A stretch of 64,000 nt of DNA from Marinobacter antarcticus. Its GTDB lineage: Bacteria > Pseudomonadota > Gammaproteobacteria > Pseudomonadales > Oleiphilaceae. Where the stretch lies: positions 62,001 through 126,000 of the forward strand of contig NZ_DRGY01000077.1 in assembly GCF_011049865.1 (NCBI RefSeq), in the 5' to 3' direction. Below are positions 49,489 to 59,347 of this stretch, in pieces; the first letter of the stretch is position 1, and the number at the start of each line of letters is the position of its first letter. A model generated the notes under the pieces. That model made no database searches, was not told where the DNA came from, and worked only from the letters and a program-made list of their open reading frames with translations. Position numbers and translations under genes: made by a program.

Positions 49489-50202
49489 TCAGAAATCTCC
49501 TAAAATAAAGCGACTAACAATCCTTTAATATATAGATGTAAGGAGTCGATACGCAATGATGATAATCGATAAAATGAAAATTCACTTTCTTCGCACAAAC
49601 CCCTAAATTTATGGATTACTCTGAGTTTTGTAAGATATTTCGCATAACAAGTCAATATATTTTTTCACTTCATTAGGAAAACTCTAACCTGTATAATTCA
49701 TCTCTTACACGTTTTGATAAAAATAAAAACTCACGAGTTTCAATTAAATTCGGATTCGGAAGCTCGCAGTGGTCTTCAATTACCCTTGGGTCCCCAAGTT
49801 ATAAATAATATCCCAGTCGGCATAATTGAAGTCACCAAAATAATTCGCCAGGTCGAGTTCAAACTTTTTACCTTCCTCCCAAAATGGAACGTATTTACCC
49901 GCGAATACTATATTAGTCAGTAGAAGATAACCGCCGAGTATGTGCTATCTGCGAGCTAAAGTGTAGGTGCTGATTTATAGGCGTTTACGATTTTTTCGAC
50001 CTACCTCGCAGTCTCTATATATCGCAGCATGAAAACCTCGATCATTAATACCTAATTTATAGAATTCAAATCAATTAAAAATCGATTTTCAGAATTATAA
50101 CTATATATAATCAAACGTAAATTTAATTACTCTAAAATCTGAAATAAATTACTCAACAGTCATTTTTATTTATGTCACTTTGTAAATTTTTATCATATAA
50201 TT
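49489..50202. other. AT-rich intergenic region with a coding-like remnant
   Basis: About 715 bases without a complete gene. On the minus strand the frame 49944 to 49780 (54 codons, no start) is protein-like: a hydrophobic stretch GGYLLLTNIVFAGKYV is followed by FWEEGKKFELDLANYFGD and ends NLGTQG. I read it as the possible tail of a decayed gene but cannot assign a family. The remaining sequence is very AT-rich with many stops. The plus-strand ORF across 49714-49923 is the shadow of this frame. Confidence 0.4.
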
Positions 50203-51006
50203 TTACTTAAGCTGATAGATTTTCCTCTGCTCACCATTTTTAACGATCAGATTATTAGAGTGGCGCTTTTCAGCTCTAGCCTGACGTTTAATAATCGATA
50301 TTTGAAAAAAGGGAAAAATTCTGTACTTATGAATAAACTTCGAGAATCCGGAAATCGAAAGTATATTTGAAAATTTAGAAAATTTTGCAATGTCGCTGTT
50401 CAGCTCTTCATGACGGACAGGAAACGGAAAACATAGCGTGATATTATCAATTATGCCTTCATTAATATAATGCTCCCAGTCATCTGCACGGCATCGAGTG
50501 CTAAACATTTCGACAGACATTCGTTCCGCATCCATCCTTTTAATCGCGTATGCCATCGTCCCCCATACGTTTTCAATTTGATCTACCAAGTAATGGTAGC
50601 TTCCCTCATATATATAATCACTCTTTGTTATTTTAGTTGGTCTGAAAAAGAGGGCACACAAAAGTAAGGGACCATTTTCTAAATTGCTCGCAGATATAGA
50701 TTTTACTATTTTACAAAATTTACTATCAAAAACAACATCATCTTCAATAATTATACCAACTTCTTCTTCGTCGTCTAACATCTTTCTTAACGCTTTTGAA
50801 TGACTACGGGCACAAGCAACTTCGCCAGGCTTTAAAGCCCCCCCCCGCGGATCAGAATTATTAATTTTTTCTACAATTCCCGGCTCTATATCGGCCGCAG
50901 AGATCGCCTGAATTACCTCGTATTTAAGATCAAAGGAACTCAAGCGCTGTTTCATTTTCCGGAGACGCCTGCTTGAACAAGGGAGATTGATCACATAGAT
51001 CTTCAT
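50203..51006 (-). CDS. Family 25 glycosyltransferase (LPS biosynthesis type)
   Basis: GT25 enzymes add galactose or glucose to lipooligosaccharide or other glycans. This one has 267 residues from the ATG at 51006. Family motifs: IYVINLPCSSRRLRKM at the N-terminus, GEVACARSHSKALRKML near 65-80, the metal-binding IIIEDDVVF near 88, and a late DDWEHYI corresponding to the conserved acidic region. The C-terminus is basic (KRQARAEKRHSN), suiting membrane attachment. It is strongly AT-rich like its neighbours. Confidence 0.85.
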   Translation of the reverse strand: MKIYVINLPCSSRRLRKMKQRLSSFDLKYEVIQAISAADIEPGIVEKINNSDPRGGALKPGEVACARSHSKALRKMLDDEEEVGIIIEDDVVFDSKFCKIVKSISASNLENGPLLLCALFFRPTKITKSDYIYEGSYHYLVDQIENVWGTMAYAIKRMDAERMSVEMFSTRCRADDWEHYINEGIIDNITLCFPFPVRHEELNSDIAKFSKFSNILSISGFSKFIHKYRIFPFFQISIIKRQARAEKRHSNNLIVKNGEQRKIYQLK

Positions 51007-51136
51007 AGCCAAACAACCTATAGATTAAATTTATCCGTGGTAGAAATTTTACGTTTGTAAAATTTTAATTTATTGACTTAGTGGCAAAAATATATTGATC
51101 ACAAAGTCTAAAAAACATAAATTTCAAGGCTCCCGC

Positions 51137-52129
51137 TTACTTAAATTTCAAAGCCAACTCACGCGCTTCAGAAAACGATTGGGCCGCAATACAAAAACCA
51201 TCACTACCCGTACTCCAAGCAGCTCGAAAGTTTCCGATCTTTCCATATGTGTTATCTAGTACCACGTGGGGAATTCCCATAATGGTACAAAGCACATGGG
51301 CATGGAGCCTGTCAGTAATCACAACCTGACCAGACGACAACAATAAGCAACCACGCCGTAATCTAAGATTAGCCGCCCAACTGTATATAAGCTTTCTAAA
51401 CCTACTGCTAGTACCACCTAAGAGCCTTCGATCGAATCTAGACGCCCAATTAACTACCCGAAAAATATTACGATTTTCTTGTACCCAGTCACAAAAAAAC
51501 GAATCCTGATCTGCCTCATCATGTTCATATTTCTGCTCACAATCCGTACGGAGCAAGCCCAATATATGAAAATCTTGTTGACTCATGCGAGGCGTTTTCT
51601 TTAAATAAAACGCCATATCTGGACAAAGATAGGAATGACCACTATGAATTCGCTTCGCTATATTAAAACTAGCTTCATCCCTAACAATTAAATGAAAATC
51701 AGAATGTAATTTTAGTGAGTCAGCACAACGCAATTCTTCTGATTCACGTTGAAAGTGAATTGACTGGGGAAGTTGAATTATTCTATGGTTTGGATATTGG
51801 CTTATCAACAACTCTCTTAGTTTCTGATGACGCGGGTAGATATCACCAAAATTCCCGCCTCCATTGATTAAAACTGCCACATCTGACGGTAACTTCGGAT
51901 ACCCGCGAGCCCCATGATAGCAATCATCAACATGTAGGATAAAAATGTCATGCTCAGCGAGGAAGGATTCTTGGCCTAACCAAATCGCACTATCACCGAC
52001 ATTCGCATAGTTTGGAAAATCAAATATAGCGACCCGATCATAACCTTTTAATATCGGAAGCAAGATTTCATCGATATTACTTTTAAGTTCACCAATCCTT
52101 AGATTCGTCAACTGATTATCCTTGTACAT
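51137..52129 (-). CDS. Polysaccharide pyruvyl transferase family protein
   Basis: This family adds ketal-linked pyruvate to sugars in exopolysaccharides (CsaB/ExoV/WcaK group). It has 330 residues. Typical segments are FDFPNYANVGDSAIWLG near 40-56, VLINGGGNFGDIYP near 90, QLPQSIHFQ near 120, and the donor-site region VITDRLHAHVLCTIMGIPHV near 270-290. Pyruvylation would add negative charge to the polymer. The gaps to its neighbours are 130 and 160 bases. Confidence 0.88.
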   Translation of the reverse strand: MYKDNQLTNLRIGELKSNIDEILLPILKGYDRVAIFDFPNYANVGDSAIWLGQESFLAEHDIFILHVDDCYHGARGYPKLPSDVAVLINGGGNFGDIYPRHQKLRELLISQYPNHRIIQLPQSIHFQRESEELRCADSLKLHSDFHLIVRDEASFNIAKRIHSGHSYLCPDMAFYLKKTPRMSQQDFHILGLLRTDCEQKYEHDEADQDSFFCDWVQENRNIFRVVNWASRFDRRLLGGTSSRFRKLIYSWAANLRLRRGCLLLSSGQVVITDRLHAHVLCTIMGIPHVVLDNTYGKIGNFRAAWSTGSDGFCIAAQSFSEARELALKFK

Positions 52130-52292
52130 TATTTTTTCCCACGTTGAGAATTTATGTACTGCCCCTAAATAAACTATCTCTTTTTTAGAATTCGCGACTA
52201 AGTAGGGAGCAACAGACGACCAGAAATTTACAATAAAATAGATAATATTCTAAAGAACACCACTTACACCACTAATCTTCATTTTTGCATCG

Positions 52293-53351
52293 TTATTTTT
52301 TAGCCAAATAATTACTCAGATCCAAAACATAATTTTCCAATGAAAAATCACTCTCAATTTTTTTTGTCGCATTTTTTGATAACATTATTGAAAATTTATT
52401 ATTCTCAATCAAAAGGTCAATTTTATCAGATAAATCTTTCGCCGAACCGGCTTCGACAAACAAGATATCTTCTCCATGCGAAAAATATTCCTCAAGGACA
52501 GGAGTGCGAGTTGCGATTACTGGGACGCCTTGCAGCATAGCTTCCATTACCGCTCTGATGCCCGATGGATAGGTCATAAAATCCTTAAGGGAAACAACAG
52601 ATATTGACGATTGTGAATAAATTTCAAATAGTTCGTCATACGATAATCTTTCCTTAATTGAAACATTTTTTGGGACCACATCTATTTTAGATAAAAGGTA
52701 GGGTAACGTCACTATAATTAAAGGAATGTCTTTTTCATTTACCGCGGAAATTAGGGTATAAAAATCACGACCTATATCACGGCCTATTGCGATAATTTGG
52801 TCTTTTCTAATATTTTTAGTCGATCGGTTGTTCATATAAAATTCTACATCGACACAATAATGCGATACTAAAAACTTGGAACGAGCAACATCAAATTCCC
52901 TAGCCCATAAATTTGCTTGTGTTTCGGAGAAACAAATAATTTTATTCGAAAAAATTAGATTGATTTTTAGCAAGAACCTCCGAATTTTACTTTTCGGAAG
53001 AGCAAACATCGAATCCAGATATACTATTTCCTTCCTGAGAATTCTTGCTGATAGAGTTAAAAATAGAGAGAAGTCATCCTTAATCACAATCACGTCGGCG
53101 GGCCACCAATCTTTAAACATCCTTACGCTGGGTATTGTGAAATAGCGCTTAAATCGGCGCCGCATAGGAGATAATTTTCCCTCCCAGCGAGAGTCCGAAA
53201 TATCAACATCCCAACCTTGCTCCTTCAATTGATAAAGGCCGGCTAGTCGCTCTCTAGGCACACGACCTTTTGAAATCTCTTCAATTGTAGGTCTGGCTAT
53301 ATCCGGATACATGAATATGTATTTTCGTTTCTTCACAGTGTTTTGATCCAT
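52293..53351 (-). CDS. Glycosyltransferase, GT-B fold (family 4-like)
   Basis: This is a GT-B type transferase of 352 residues. The first half begins KKRKYIFMYPDIARPTIEE; the donor domain has IIAIGRDIGRDFYTLI, LSYDELFEIYSQSSISVV and the GT4-like YPSGIRAVMEAMLQGVPVIA with TRTPVLEEYF. Similarity to standard GT4 is weaker in the N-terminal half, so the subfamily is uncertain. The gene is AT-rich and lies in a run of minus-strand glycan genes. Confidence 0.78.
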   Translation of the reverse strand: MDQNTVKKRKYIFMYPDIARPTIEEISKGRVPRERLAGLYQLKEQGWDVDISDSRWEGKLSPMRRRFKRYFTIPSVRMFKDWWPADVIVIKDDFSLFLTLSARILRKEIVYLDSMFALPKSKIRRFLLKINLIFSNKIICFSETQANLWAREFDVARSKFLVSHYCVDVEFYMNNRSTKNIRKDQIIAIGRDIGRDFYTLISAVNEKDIPLIIVTLPYLLSKIDVVPKNVSIKERLSYDELFEIYSQSSISVVSLKDFMTYPSGIRAVMEAMLQGVPVIATRTPVLEEYFSHGEDILFVEAGSAKDLSDKIDLLIENNKFSIMLSKNATKKIESDFSLENYVLDLSNYLAKK

Positions 53352-53473
53352 TTATCCATCCAAAATTCTTGATTCAAGTTAATGGCCAAAGTTTAGTATA
53401 AGACACCAACAGTTTCAGCTAAATTTTTCGAAAGAGGAGCTTTATCGGCGCTTGCTTACCCATCTCCCACTCT

Positions 53474-54592
53474 TTAACCAACTGCATCTAATAGTGCGTG
53501 CCTATACTGAGATAGCATAGCTTCCGTAGAAAACTCTTTTTGTACTCTTCTCTGACCACATTCGCCAAGCTCGTTTCGGCGCACTGAGGAATTGATCAGC
53601 CCGAACAATGCATTTACCGCGCTTTCCACATCACCTTCCTGATAGATGAAAGAGTCATGACTATGCTTCAGCGTTGAGCAAACTGAAGGATTATTCGACG
53701 CAACAACCGGCAGGCCCGCCCGCATATATTCTAGTATCGCCAAAGACATTGCCTCCCCCTTGGAGGGATGGAATGCGATATCGCATGCTGCCAGCCTTTC
53801 GGCCACGTTATTCACCGCACCACAAAACTCTACGTAAGGCTCAATTTCAAGTTCTGCTGCCAGCTTTTTAAAGGTATCCAGATCTGGCCCATCTCCAAAC
53901 AACTCATACCGAATATTGCGACACCCTCGCTCAAAAACCAAGAATCGGATAACCCGAAGCGCGAAATCAATGCCTTTATAGTAAGAGGCCCTGGCAACCG
54001 TCACAATCCTGACAACATCGCCCTCTTCCCTTGCGCTCCGCTTTAGACCGGAAACGTCTATTCCGTTGGTTACGCAATATACCTTGGACGAAGGCACTCC
54101 ATTAACTTCGATTAGACGTTGCTTAACGTAAGGGCTTACCGCGAAGCAAGCAGTGCACGAGAAAAAAGGCAGCCTATTGGCCATCATCTTAAGCACCCTC
54201 TTGATCGCACCCGGGCGAGTCCGCACGCCGGGAGTATGGTCGTGGACAATGATTTCCCGAACGCCACACAGCCTGTAAATTAAAAATCGAAAAGATTTTG
54301 TTTCCTGATCGGTCAGGTAGACTGCCTTAATCGAGTTTCTTCTGATGTAGCTCGCCTGGTGCATTACCGAGCGGAAAGATCTGGACGTAAAATCCTCCTG
54401 TTCCACGATGCAGCTATGCTCAATCAAGCACTCCGGAATTTCAGAAACGGATGGGAAAACCACGTAGGTTTGATAATTTCTGTGTTCGTAAAAATCCGAC
54501 AATTCACACCAAAGTCGCTCCATCAACCTCCAGGCATAGCCAGTATTAGAATCAAAGTTGCCTACAGCCAATACACCTGATTTACTCAACAC
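53474..54592 (-). CDS. Family 4 glycosyltransferase
   Basis: This GT-B enzyme has 372 residues from the GTG at 54592, which has GGAGG nine bases upstream; the frame is open to 54625 but that part lies in the upstream gene. It begins VLSKSGVLAVGNFDSNTGYAW; the donor domain shows RIVTVARASYYKGIDFALRV, ELFGDGPDLDTFKKLAAE and FHPSKGEAMSLAILEYM with VVASNNPSV. It overlaps the upstream GT2 gene by 11 bases, so the two are translationally coupled. Confidence 0.87.
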   Translation of the reverse strand: MLSKSGVLAVGNFDSNTGYAWRLMERLWCELSDFYEHRNYQTYVVFPSVSEIPECLIEHSCIVEQEDFTSRSFRSVMHQASYIRRNSIKAVYLTDQETKSFRFLIYRLCGVREIIVHDHTPGVRTRPGAIKRVLKMMANRLPFFSCTACFAVSPYVKQRLIEVNGVPSSKVYCVTNGIDVSGLKRSAREEGDVVRIVTVARASYYKGIDFALRVIRFLVFERGCRNIRYELFGDGPDLDTFKKLAAELEIEPYVEFCGAVNNVAERLAACDIAFHPSKGEAMSLAILEYMRAGLPVVASNNPSVCSTLKHSHDSFIYQEGDVESAVNALFGLINSSVRRNELGECGQRRVQKEFSTEAMLSQYRHALLDAVG

Positions 54593-55517
54593 GCTGTTGT
54601 TCCTCCGAAGGCTTTGCAAACACACGTTTTATCAAACGCTTCCAGTTTTCTCGGTAAAGCAAAGACTGGAAGATGTGTGAAACGCCAAGTTTTAAGAGGC
54701 CATGTTGTAAGTAACTTTTCCCCATCCCAAACTGCTTTTGTGAAATATAAAAATTGCACAGCGAACGGACATCTTTCTTCACATACAAATCCCTGTACAA
54801 CTTCATGCTAAACAAATTGACGTGGTTTTTTGTCAGAAAATCGGCCGACTTATTTGAATCGTGAACACGCACTGTCGTCAAACTCTGACTGAGATAAGCG
54901 AAGTCATATTTTCTTGAAACTTTGAGCACGAAGTTAAAATCTTCGGATTTCAAGATGCCCGGGTCCCATCTGAAGTGATCATGTACGTCGCGACGTATCG
55001 CAAAGGTCGAGGGGTAAAGCGGATAGCCATTAAATAGAAGCCTCAGCAGATCCTCTCCTTCGATGGTAAAGAGTTTACCTTCCTGATTTCTCGCCAAATT
55101 ATAGATATAGGGAAACATATCGGAGTTTGACAGGGTGTAGGGCTCTGGAAGCGTAATGTCATGCTTGTGGAAATCAGAGAAAAGGAACGCGATTTCGGGA
55201 CTCGTATCTAGCGCATCTTTGTACATTGCAAGCTTCTCAGTGTGCCAGATGTCATCGCTATCCAGGTAACAGATGTAACGACCCGTTGACAACGCAACGC
55301 CTTGATTACGAGCAAAGGCTACGCCGGAATTGACTTGTTTGTGATACGTAATCAGGTCGCCAAACTCACTCAACACCGTTGAGGTATTGTCCGTTGAACC
55401 ATCATCAACGACAATAATTTCAAAATCTTGCAAGGTTTGAGCAAGAACCGAATTTACGGCGTCAACTGTCATGTCAGACCGGTTATAGGAAGGTATTACA
55501 ACTGAAAATAAAACCAT
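54582..55517 (-). CDS. Family 2 glycosyltransferase
   Basis: This GT-A enzyme has 311 residues from the ATG at 55517 (MVLFSVVIPSYNRSDMTVDA), preceded by GTGGAA. Catalytic features are IIVVDDGSTDNT, the DxD in CYLDSDDIWH and the later WDPGILKSEDFNFVLKV region. It has a basic C-terminal tail without membrane helices, so it is a soluble or peripheral transferase. The ATG upstream at 55562 would add an unlikely N-terminus. Confidence 0.88.
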   Translation of the reverse strand: MVLFSVVIPSYNRSDMTVDAVNSVLAQTLQDFEIIVVDDGSTDNTSTVLSEFGDLITYHKQVNSGVAFARNQGVALSTGRYICYLDSDDIWHTEKLAMYKDALDTSPEIAFLFSDFHKHDITLPEPYTLSNSDMFPYIYNLARNQEGKLFTIEGEDLLRLLFNGYPLYPSTFAIRRDVHDHFRWDPGILKSEDFNFVLKVSRKYDFAYLSQSLTTVRVHDSNKSADFLTKNHVNLFSMKLYRDLYVKKDVRSLCNFYISQKQFGMGKSYLQHGLLKLGVSHIFQSLLYRENWKRLIKRVFAKPSEEQQRVE

Positions 55518-56235
55518 ATTAATTCCACGTAAATTTAAACAAGATGTCCATTGCAAGATCAACTCCTAGCCCCAAACCCGTCTCTTTAGAATGGGAAAAG
55601 GTTGAAGAGCAGAGTATTTCGCAGTTTCTGAATTGCCTGTGATCCTCACTATTTTTCTTAGCCATTTAATCTCACGAAGAACAAGCGAAGTAATCGAAGA
55701 CTTCAAACCTTTACGGCCTACGTCTACGTCGCCTAGCCGCCTACACCCTGTTTCAGCTTCAGTTTAAGCTGAGCAAAGGCTAAATCTATTTTTACCATAA
55801 ATAGCCAAGCAATTTTTTATAGCAGAGACCATACGATCAAGGAACTTTCGCTTCGGCGAACCGTAGTTATTTATTTTTATGCCTGGCTTGTACAGACCCG
55901 CGACTAATTAGGCTATATCTACTTCGCAAACTATGCCTCTCTGGTAGCTAACCCACAATCCATTCATGCTTTCCGCCATCCGGCCCAGTATTCGGTATTC
56001 AGCATTGTACGGATTTTTTCATAGCTGGGGCCTAAGTTTCACAACCCGATGATTAACCTCACTGCGAATCGCTTCCGGTTAACATACTGTACGGCAGCTT
56101 CCCGAAGAGGTCTATCGTCTCCAGATTCAACACTACCAGTGTTGGAGGGCATCAGCTTGTACAATCTTGGGCAGTTGTCCAAGCCGAGGCCAGAAATTAA
56201 TGGACCGGTTGAATGCACCACTACAACTAGACGTG
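55518..56235. other. Intergenic region with an unidentified gene remnant
   Basis: About 720 bases without an intact gene. The minus-strand frame 55763 to 55566 (65 codons, no start) is strongly coding-like: it includes SSITSLVLREIKWLRKIV and TGNSETAKYSALQPFPILK and ends RRVWG before a TAG. It looks like the C-terminal end of a decayed protein that I cannot identify. Farther on (56039-56221, minus) a 60-codon ORF has no recognisable homology. No terminal inverted repeats or transposase motif are seen. Confidence 0.45.
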
Positions 56236-57237
56236 TTAACGCCTTCTAACTTTAGCGTTAGATCTAAAACTAAGGCGATTTTTTATGCCGGACAAGACCC
56301 CCAGTGTCCTGCCAATTAAATACAGCCAGTCTACGAGATATATCGAGACGTAGTCGAAAAGTCGCTTATCATTGACCCCGGATCTCCTGATACGTTTGAC
56401 ACTTAATACACCCGGGCAGGCAAATACAAGAAAAGCGGAAATAATAAGAGTCGATTTAGCTGCAGGTAAAAATATTAATGATCCCAGCAAACCGGTCATC
56501 CCGGCCATGAACGCCAGGGTTAACAGGAACGTCTTGTCTCGTAACGAATGTGGTAACCCATTGATGTAGTCAGATGAGTGCCACAACTGCCTTCCTATAA
56601 AAGGCATTACATTTGAGGGATTACCAAGATGAACGACGCTGAGAGATGGGTCAATTTCAACATTAATGTGTTCTTTTTTTAGCCGTACGGCTAGGTCGCT
56701 GTCCTCACCTGCGTTCAAGTATTCATCGAATCCTCCAATATTCTGGAAAATCTCTTTGGGTGTAAAGATACATCCTCCCACCAGCGAAATTTCCGTTATT
56801 GTCCGGCCTCGGGATGTCAATATCCAATATTTTTCCAGCCAAGAAGGGTTGTCACGCAATAGATATTGCCCCCCTATTACGCTGTCTGGATTTGCAGTTA
56901 ACTTCCCCACGCCGTCGGTCAGCCAGTCCTGGCAGACCACACAGTCAGAATCCAAAAACACAACGACGCTGCCTTTTGCTTTCTGAACTCCGTAATTGCG
57001 AACAGCACCTACTTTCACATCCTCTTTAACATGGATAGAGACTTCACTGAACCTCCGTGCTATTTCAAGAGTTCGATCCGTAGAGCCATTATCAATCAGT
57101 AGAATTTCGTGACGGTCTTTCGGATAACTCAACAACATCAGTGACGTGAGGCAGGAAAGCAAGTAGCGTTCTTCATTGAACACGGGAATAACAATTGAAA
57201 CATATGGCAATAATTCGTCTGACATAGACTCGCTCAT
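56236..57237 (-). CDS. Family 2 glycosyltransferase with C-terminal membrane segments
   Basis: This GT-A enzyme has 333 residues. The catalytic domain shows VSIVIPVFNEERYLLSCL, LLIDNGSTDRTLEI, the DxD region VVFLDSDCVVC and the acceptor-site motif NAGEDSDLAVRLKKE. Two or three membrane helices follow (about 232-275 and near 305). It resembles glycosyltransferases of exopolysaccharide clusters with membrane-anchored C-termini. A second ATG (57225) four codons later is also possible. The 5' end faces a CapK pseudogene on the same strand. Confidence 0.86.
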   Translation of the reverse strand: MSESMSDELLPYVSIVIPVFNEERYLLSCLTSLMLLSYPKDRHEILLIDNGSTDRTLEIARRFSEVSIHVKEDVKVGAVRNYGVQKAKGSVVVFLDSDCVVCQDWLTDGVGKLTANPDSVIGGQYLLRDNPSWLEKYWILTSRGRTITEISLVGGCIFTPKEIFQNIGGFDEYLNAGEDSDLAVRLKKEHINVEIDPSLSVVHLGNPSNVMPFIGRQLWHSSDYINGLPHSLRDKTFLLTLAFMAGMTGLLGSLIFLPAAKSTLIISAFLVFACPGVLSVKRIRRSGVNDKRLFDYVSIYLVDWLYLIGRTLGVLSGIKNRLSFRSNAKVRRR

Positions 57238-57247
57238 AGCTTTGTTT

Positions 57248-58162
57248 TCAAAATTTGAATTTGCCGGTCTTTTTCCGAGATTTACGATTCAAATACTCAA
57301 ACCTTATCTGCATTGCTCCTCCGACGTGATCTTTAAGAAAATTGAGTATTTTAATTTCGGTCGCTTCCGTATATTCGTTCGAAGCGATCAAGTTAACCTG
57401 CTGCAATGTCCCTGTTTTTTGAACAATGTAAGTTTCCGAAATCCCAACCATGTCTTTGAAAACCCTGCCACTCACTCTCAAGCGCTTTTTAATAGAACTG
57501 TTAGCTGCGACGCTCAAGTAGTAAAAAGAACACAATAGCATGTTCATCGCATAATTCTTGCGCAAGTATCGAGGAGTCGTGCTTGTCTTAGGCACAATGA
57601 GACCGCCCGCAAAGGAAGCACCGCTCTGGCACTCATCAACTCGGATTGACCGAAAGACCAATTAAGAAACGCGTAATTCTGCCTCATGGATTGTTTGGTT
57701 GTGAGTAGCGTCCGTGGATTACCAGCTGTACCAATCATGCTCAACGTCGTGGTGCTATTTTTGCTGAAGCTTTCACTATGAAAAGCGGAAATGCTTTTTT
57801 TACCATTGCTTTTTTGAGAACAGTGAAAAATCTCGTAAAGTTATTCAAGCCTATTTCCAACGCGGTTAAAGGGCTGGCCATCAAGCAACTGTTTGCAGTG
57901 CTCCGTATCCCGCAGTGCGGCTGTCACGATATCCTCAAGCGCCTACTTTGATCCAGTAAAAGATCGATTTTGCCACTTCCAAGCTAGCGAGCGTTTGATT
58001 AAAAGCTGTTCCATATCGAAACTGACGCAATACCAAACCGTATGTACTTAACGTTCCATCTTGAAATATCGATGGTAGGGTGTGGTAGCTTGACATGAGT
58101 ACGGCCATTCCTAAAACTTCCATTGAGAGGAGTTTAGTGTTCAGTTGCGGCTGCCCTTTCAA
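57248..58162 (-). pseudogene. Decayed CapK/phenylacetate-CoA-ligase-like gene
   Basis: Pieces of one adenylate-forming CapK-type gene remain in order on the minus strand. The N-terminus (58162 down) has YHTLPSIFQDGTLSTYGLVL and RQFRYGTAFN. The substrate-binding part near 57720-57610 has NPRTLLTTKQSMRQNYAFLNW. After a frameshift, GGLIVPKTSTTPRYLRKNYA and MNMLLCSFYYLS follow (about 57600-57510). A jump then removes most of the central domain, and the last piece carries the family C-terminus ETYIVQKTGTLQQVNLI and ends KTGKFKF. An intact gene needs about 1300 bases; only about 915 are left, in at least two frames. Confidence 0.75.
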
Positions 58163-58474
58163 AAAATCAAAAAAAGAACTGGAAGCTCAGCGCTCAAGTT
58201 GGCAGAATTCTACTGGGTAAGCGAACACGCCTAGAAACAGTATATCTTTTTATAGACAAGTTGTGACCCACTTCCCCTTCGCAGCCATGATTCGACCACT
58301 TTCTAAAGTCGGGACTTACAATTCGACAGTGCTGCGGCCGTATCTCCTAAGCGATCATCACAAAATCCAGCCCCTTATTAACGGTTGGTAACTAAAAAAC
58401 ACCCATATTCAGGATACAAATGTGCGCTTCCAAGCTAGGCTTCGAGGAATGATGTCCCCATGCTGAGGAATTAT
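58163..58474. other. Intergenic region before the secreted jelly-roll-like gene
   Basis: About 310 bases between the 5' end of the CapK pseudogene and the next plus-strand gene. It should contain the promoter of that gene; I find no sigma-54 element and no clear -35/-10 pair. No ORF of substance is present. Confidence 0.4.
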
Positions 58475-59347
58475 ATGAATAAATTTAAAGTTGCTCTTAC
58501 TGCTGCGGGGCTGTTCACACTCTGCACCTTCGCCAACGGCGACATGATTGTATCTGACTCTTTCGAATCCGGAGATTTGTACACAACAAGTGCATATGGA
58601 TTCAAGTGGTTGGACACAATGACAACTTCTATAGTTACTGCAGATACCGAAGTTTTTGTTACTTCTCCGGTCACCCGACCAGCCCCTAAAACAAGTCGAT
58701 GGGAAGCAAAAACTGGCGATCATGCCATGATGTTGCGTTATAATGCAGGGAGAAGTTGGACAGAACAGCGGTTCGTCTTCGATGAACCTCAACCGGAAAT
58801 CTGGATGAGCTTTTGGCTAAGGGTCCCAACAAATTATACACACCCGAAAGTTAAAGGGGCTAGCGACAATCAAAAGCTTTTCCGGCTCTGGATGGACGGT
58901 TACGGCAACAAAGGAGATGGGACAACACTAGGTATGTCATTCAGGGGTAATGGAAATGGGGGATCCTATTTCTTTGCTAAGATTGCAGGTGGTGGTGATA
59001 AAGGTAAGGTTCCATTTATAAGCGTCCCCGGAGACCGCGGAAAATGGATGCATTTAATAATTCATGCGGACAGTGAAAGTACGCCTGGCGCAAGCGATGG
59101 AGTAATGGAGGTGTGGCGGAAGTGGGAAGGAGATATTGCTTACACTAAAACCCACGACTTTAAGGACCAGCCGATCAAGCTTAGTTCGAGCGTTAAAGGC
59201 TTTACCTCAGGGTACTTAATGGGCTGGGCTAACGCCGTATATCCCGTAGATACAGAATTTCTGATTGACGATTTCAAACTCTCGACTTCCTCGTTACTCT
59301 CAACCTATCTGGCCCCAAATTCGCCTTCAGAGTTATCAATAAAATAA
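58475..59347 (+). CDS. Secreted protein, concanavalin A/polysaccharide-lyase-like fold
   Basis: This 290-residue protein starts at the ATG at 58475, five bases after GAGGAA. It has a signal peptide (MNKFKVALTAAGLFTLCTFANG). The mature part is rich in aromatic and glycine residues, with VSDSFESGDLYT at the start, WMSFWLRVPTNYTHP, QKLFRLWMDGYGN and GKWMHLIIHADSE, ending with TEFLIDDFKL. This pattern suggests a jelly-roll lectin or lyase of the heparin-lyase/alginate-lyase type, but I cannot name the family or its catalytic residues. It is the only plus-strand gene in this part of the glycan cluster. A polymer-trimming or binding role is inferred from position. Confidence 0.68.
   Translation: MNKFKVALTAAGLFTLCTFANGDMIVSDSFESGDLYTTSAYGFKWLDTMTTSIVTADTEVFVTSPVTRPAPKTSRWEAKTGDHAMMLRYNAGRSWTEQRFVFDEPQPEIWMSFWLRVPTNYTHPKVKGASDNQKLFRLWMDGYGNKGDGTTLGMSFRGNGNGGSYFFAKIAGGGDKGKVPFISVPGDRGKWMHLIIHADSESTPGASDGVMEVWRKWEGDIAYTKTHDFKDQPIKLSSSVKGFTSGYLMGWANAVYPVDTEFLIDDFKLSTSSLLSTYLAPNSPSELSIK

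Noticed and set aside
56039-56221. Minus-strand ORF of 60 codons considered as a transposase remnant
   Set aside because: No DDE, serine or tyrosine recombinase motif and no terminal inverted repeats are visible; left as unassigned.
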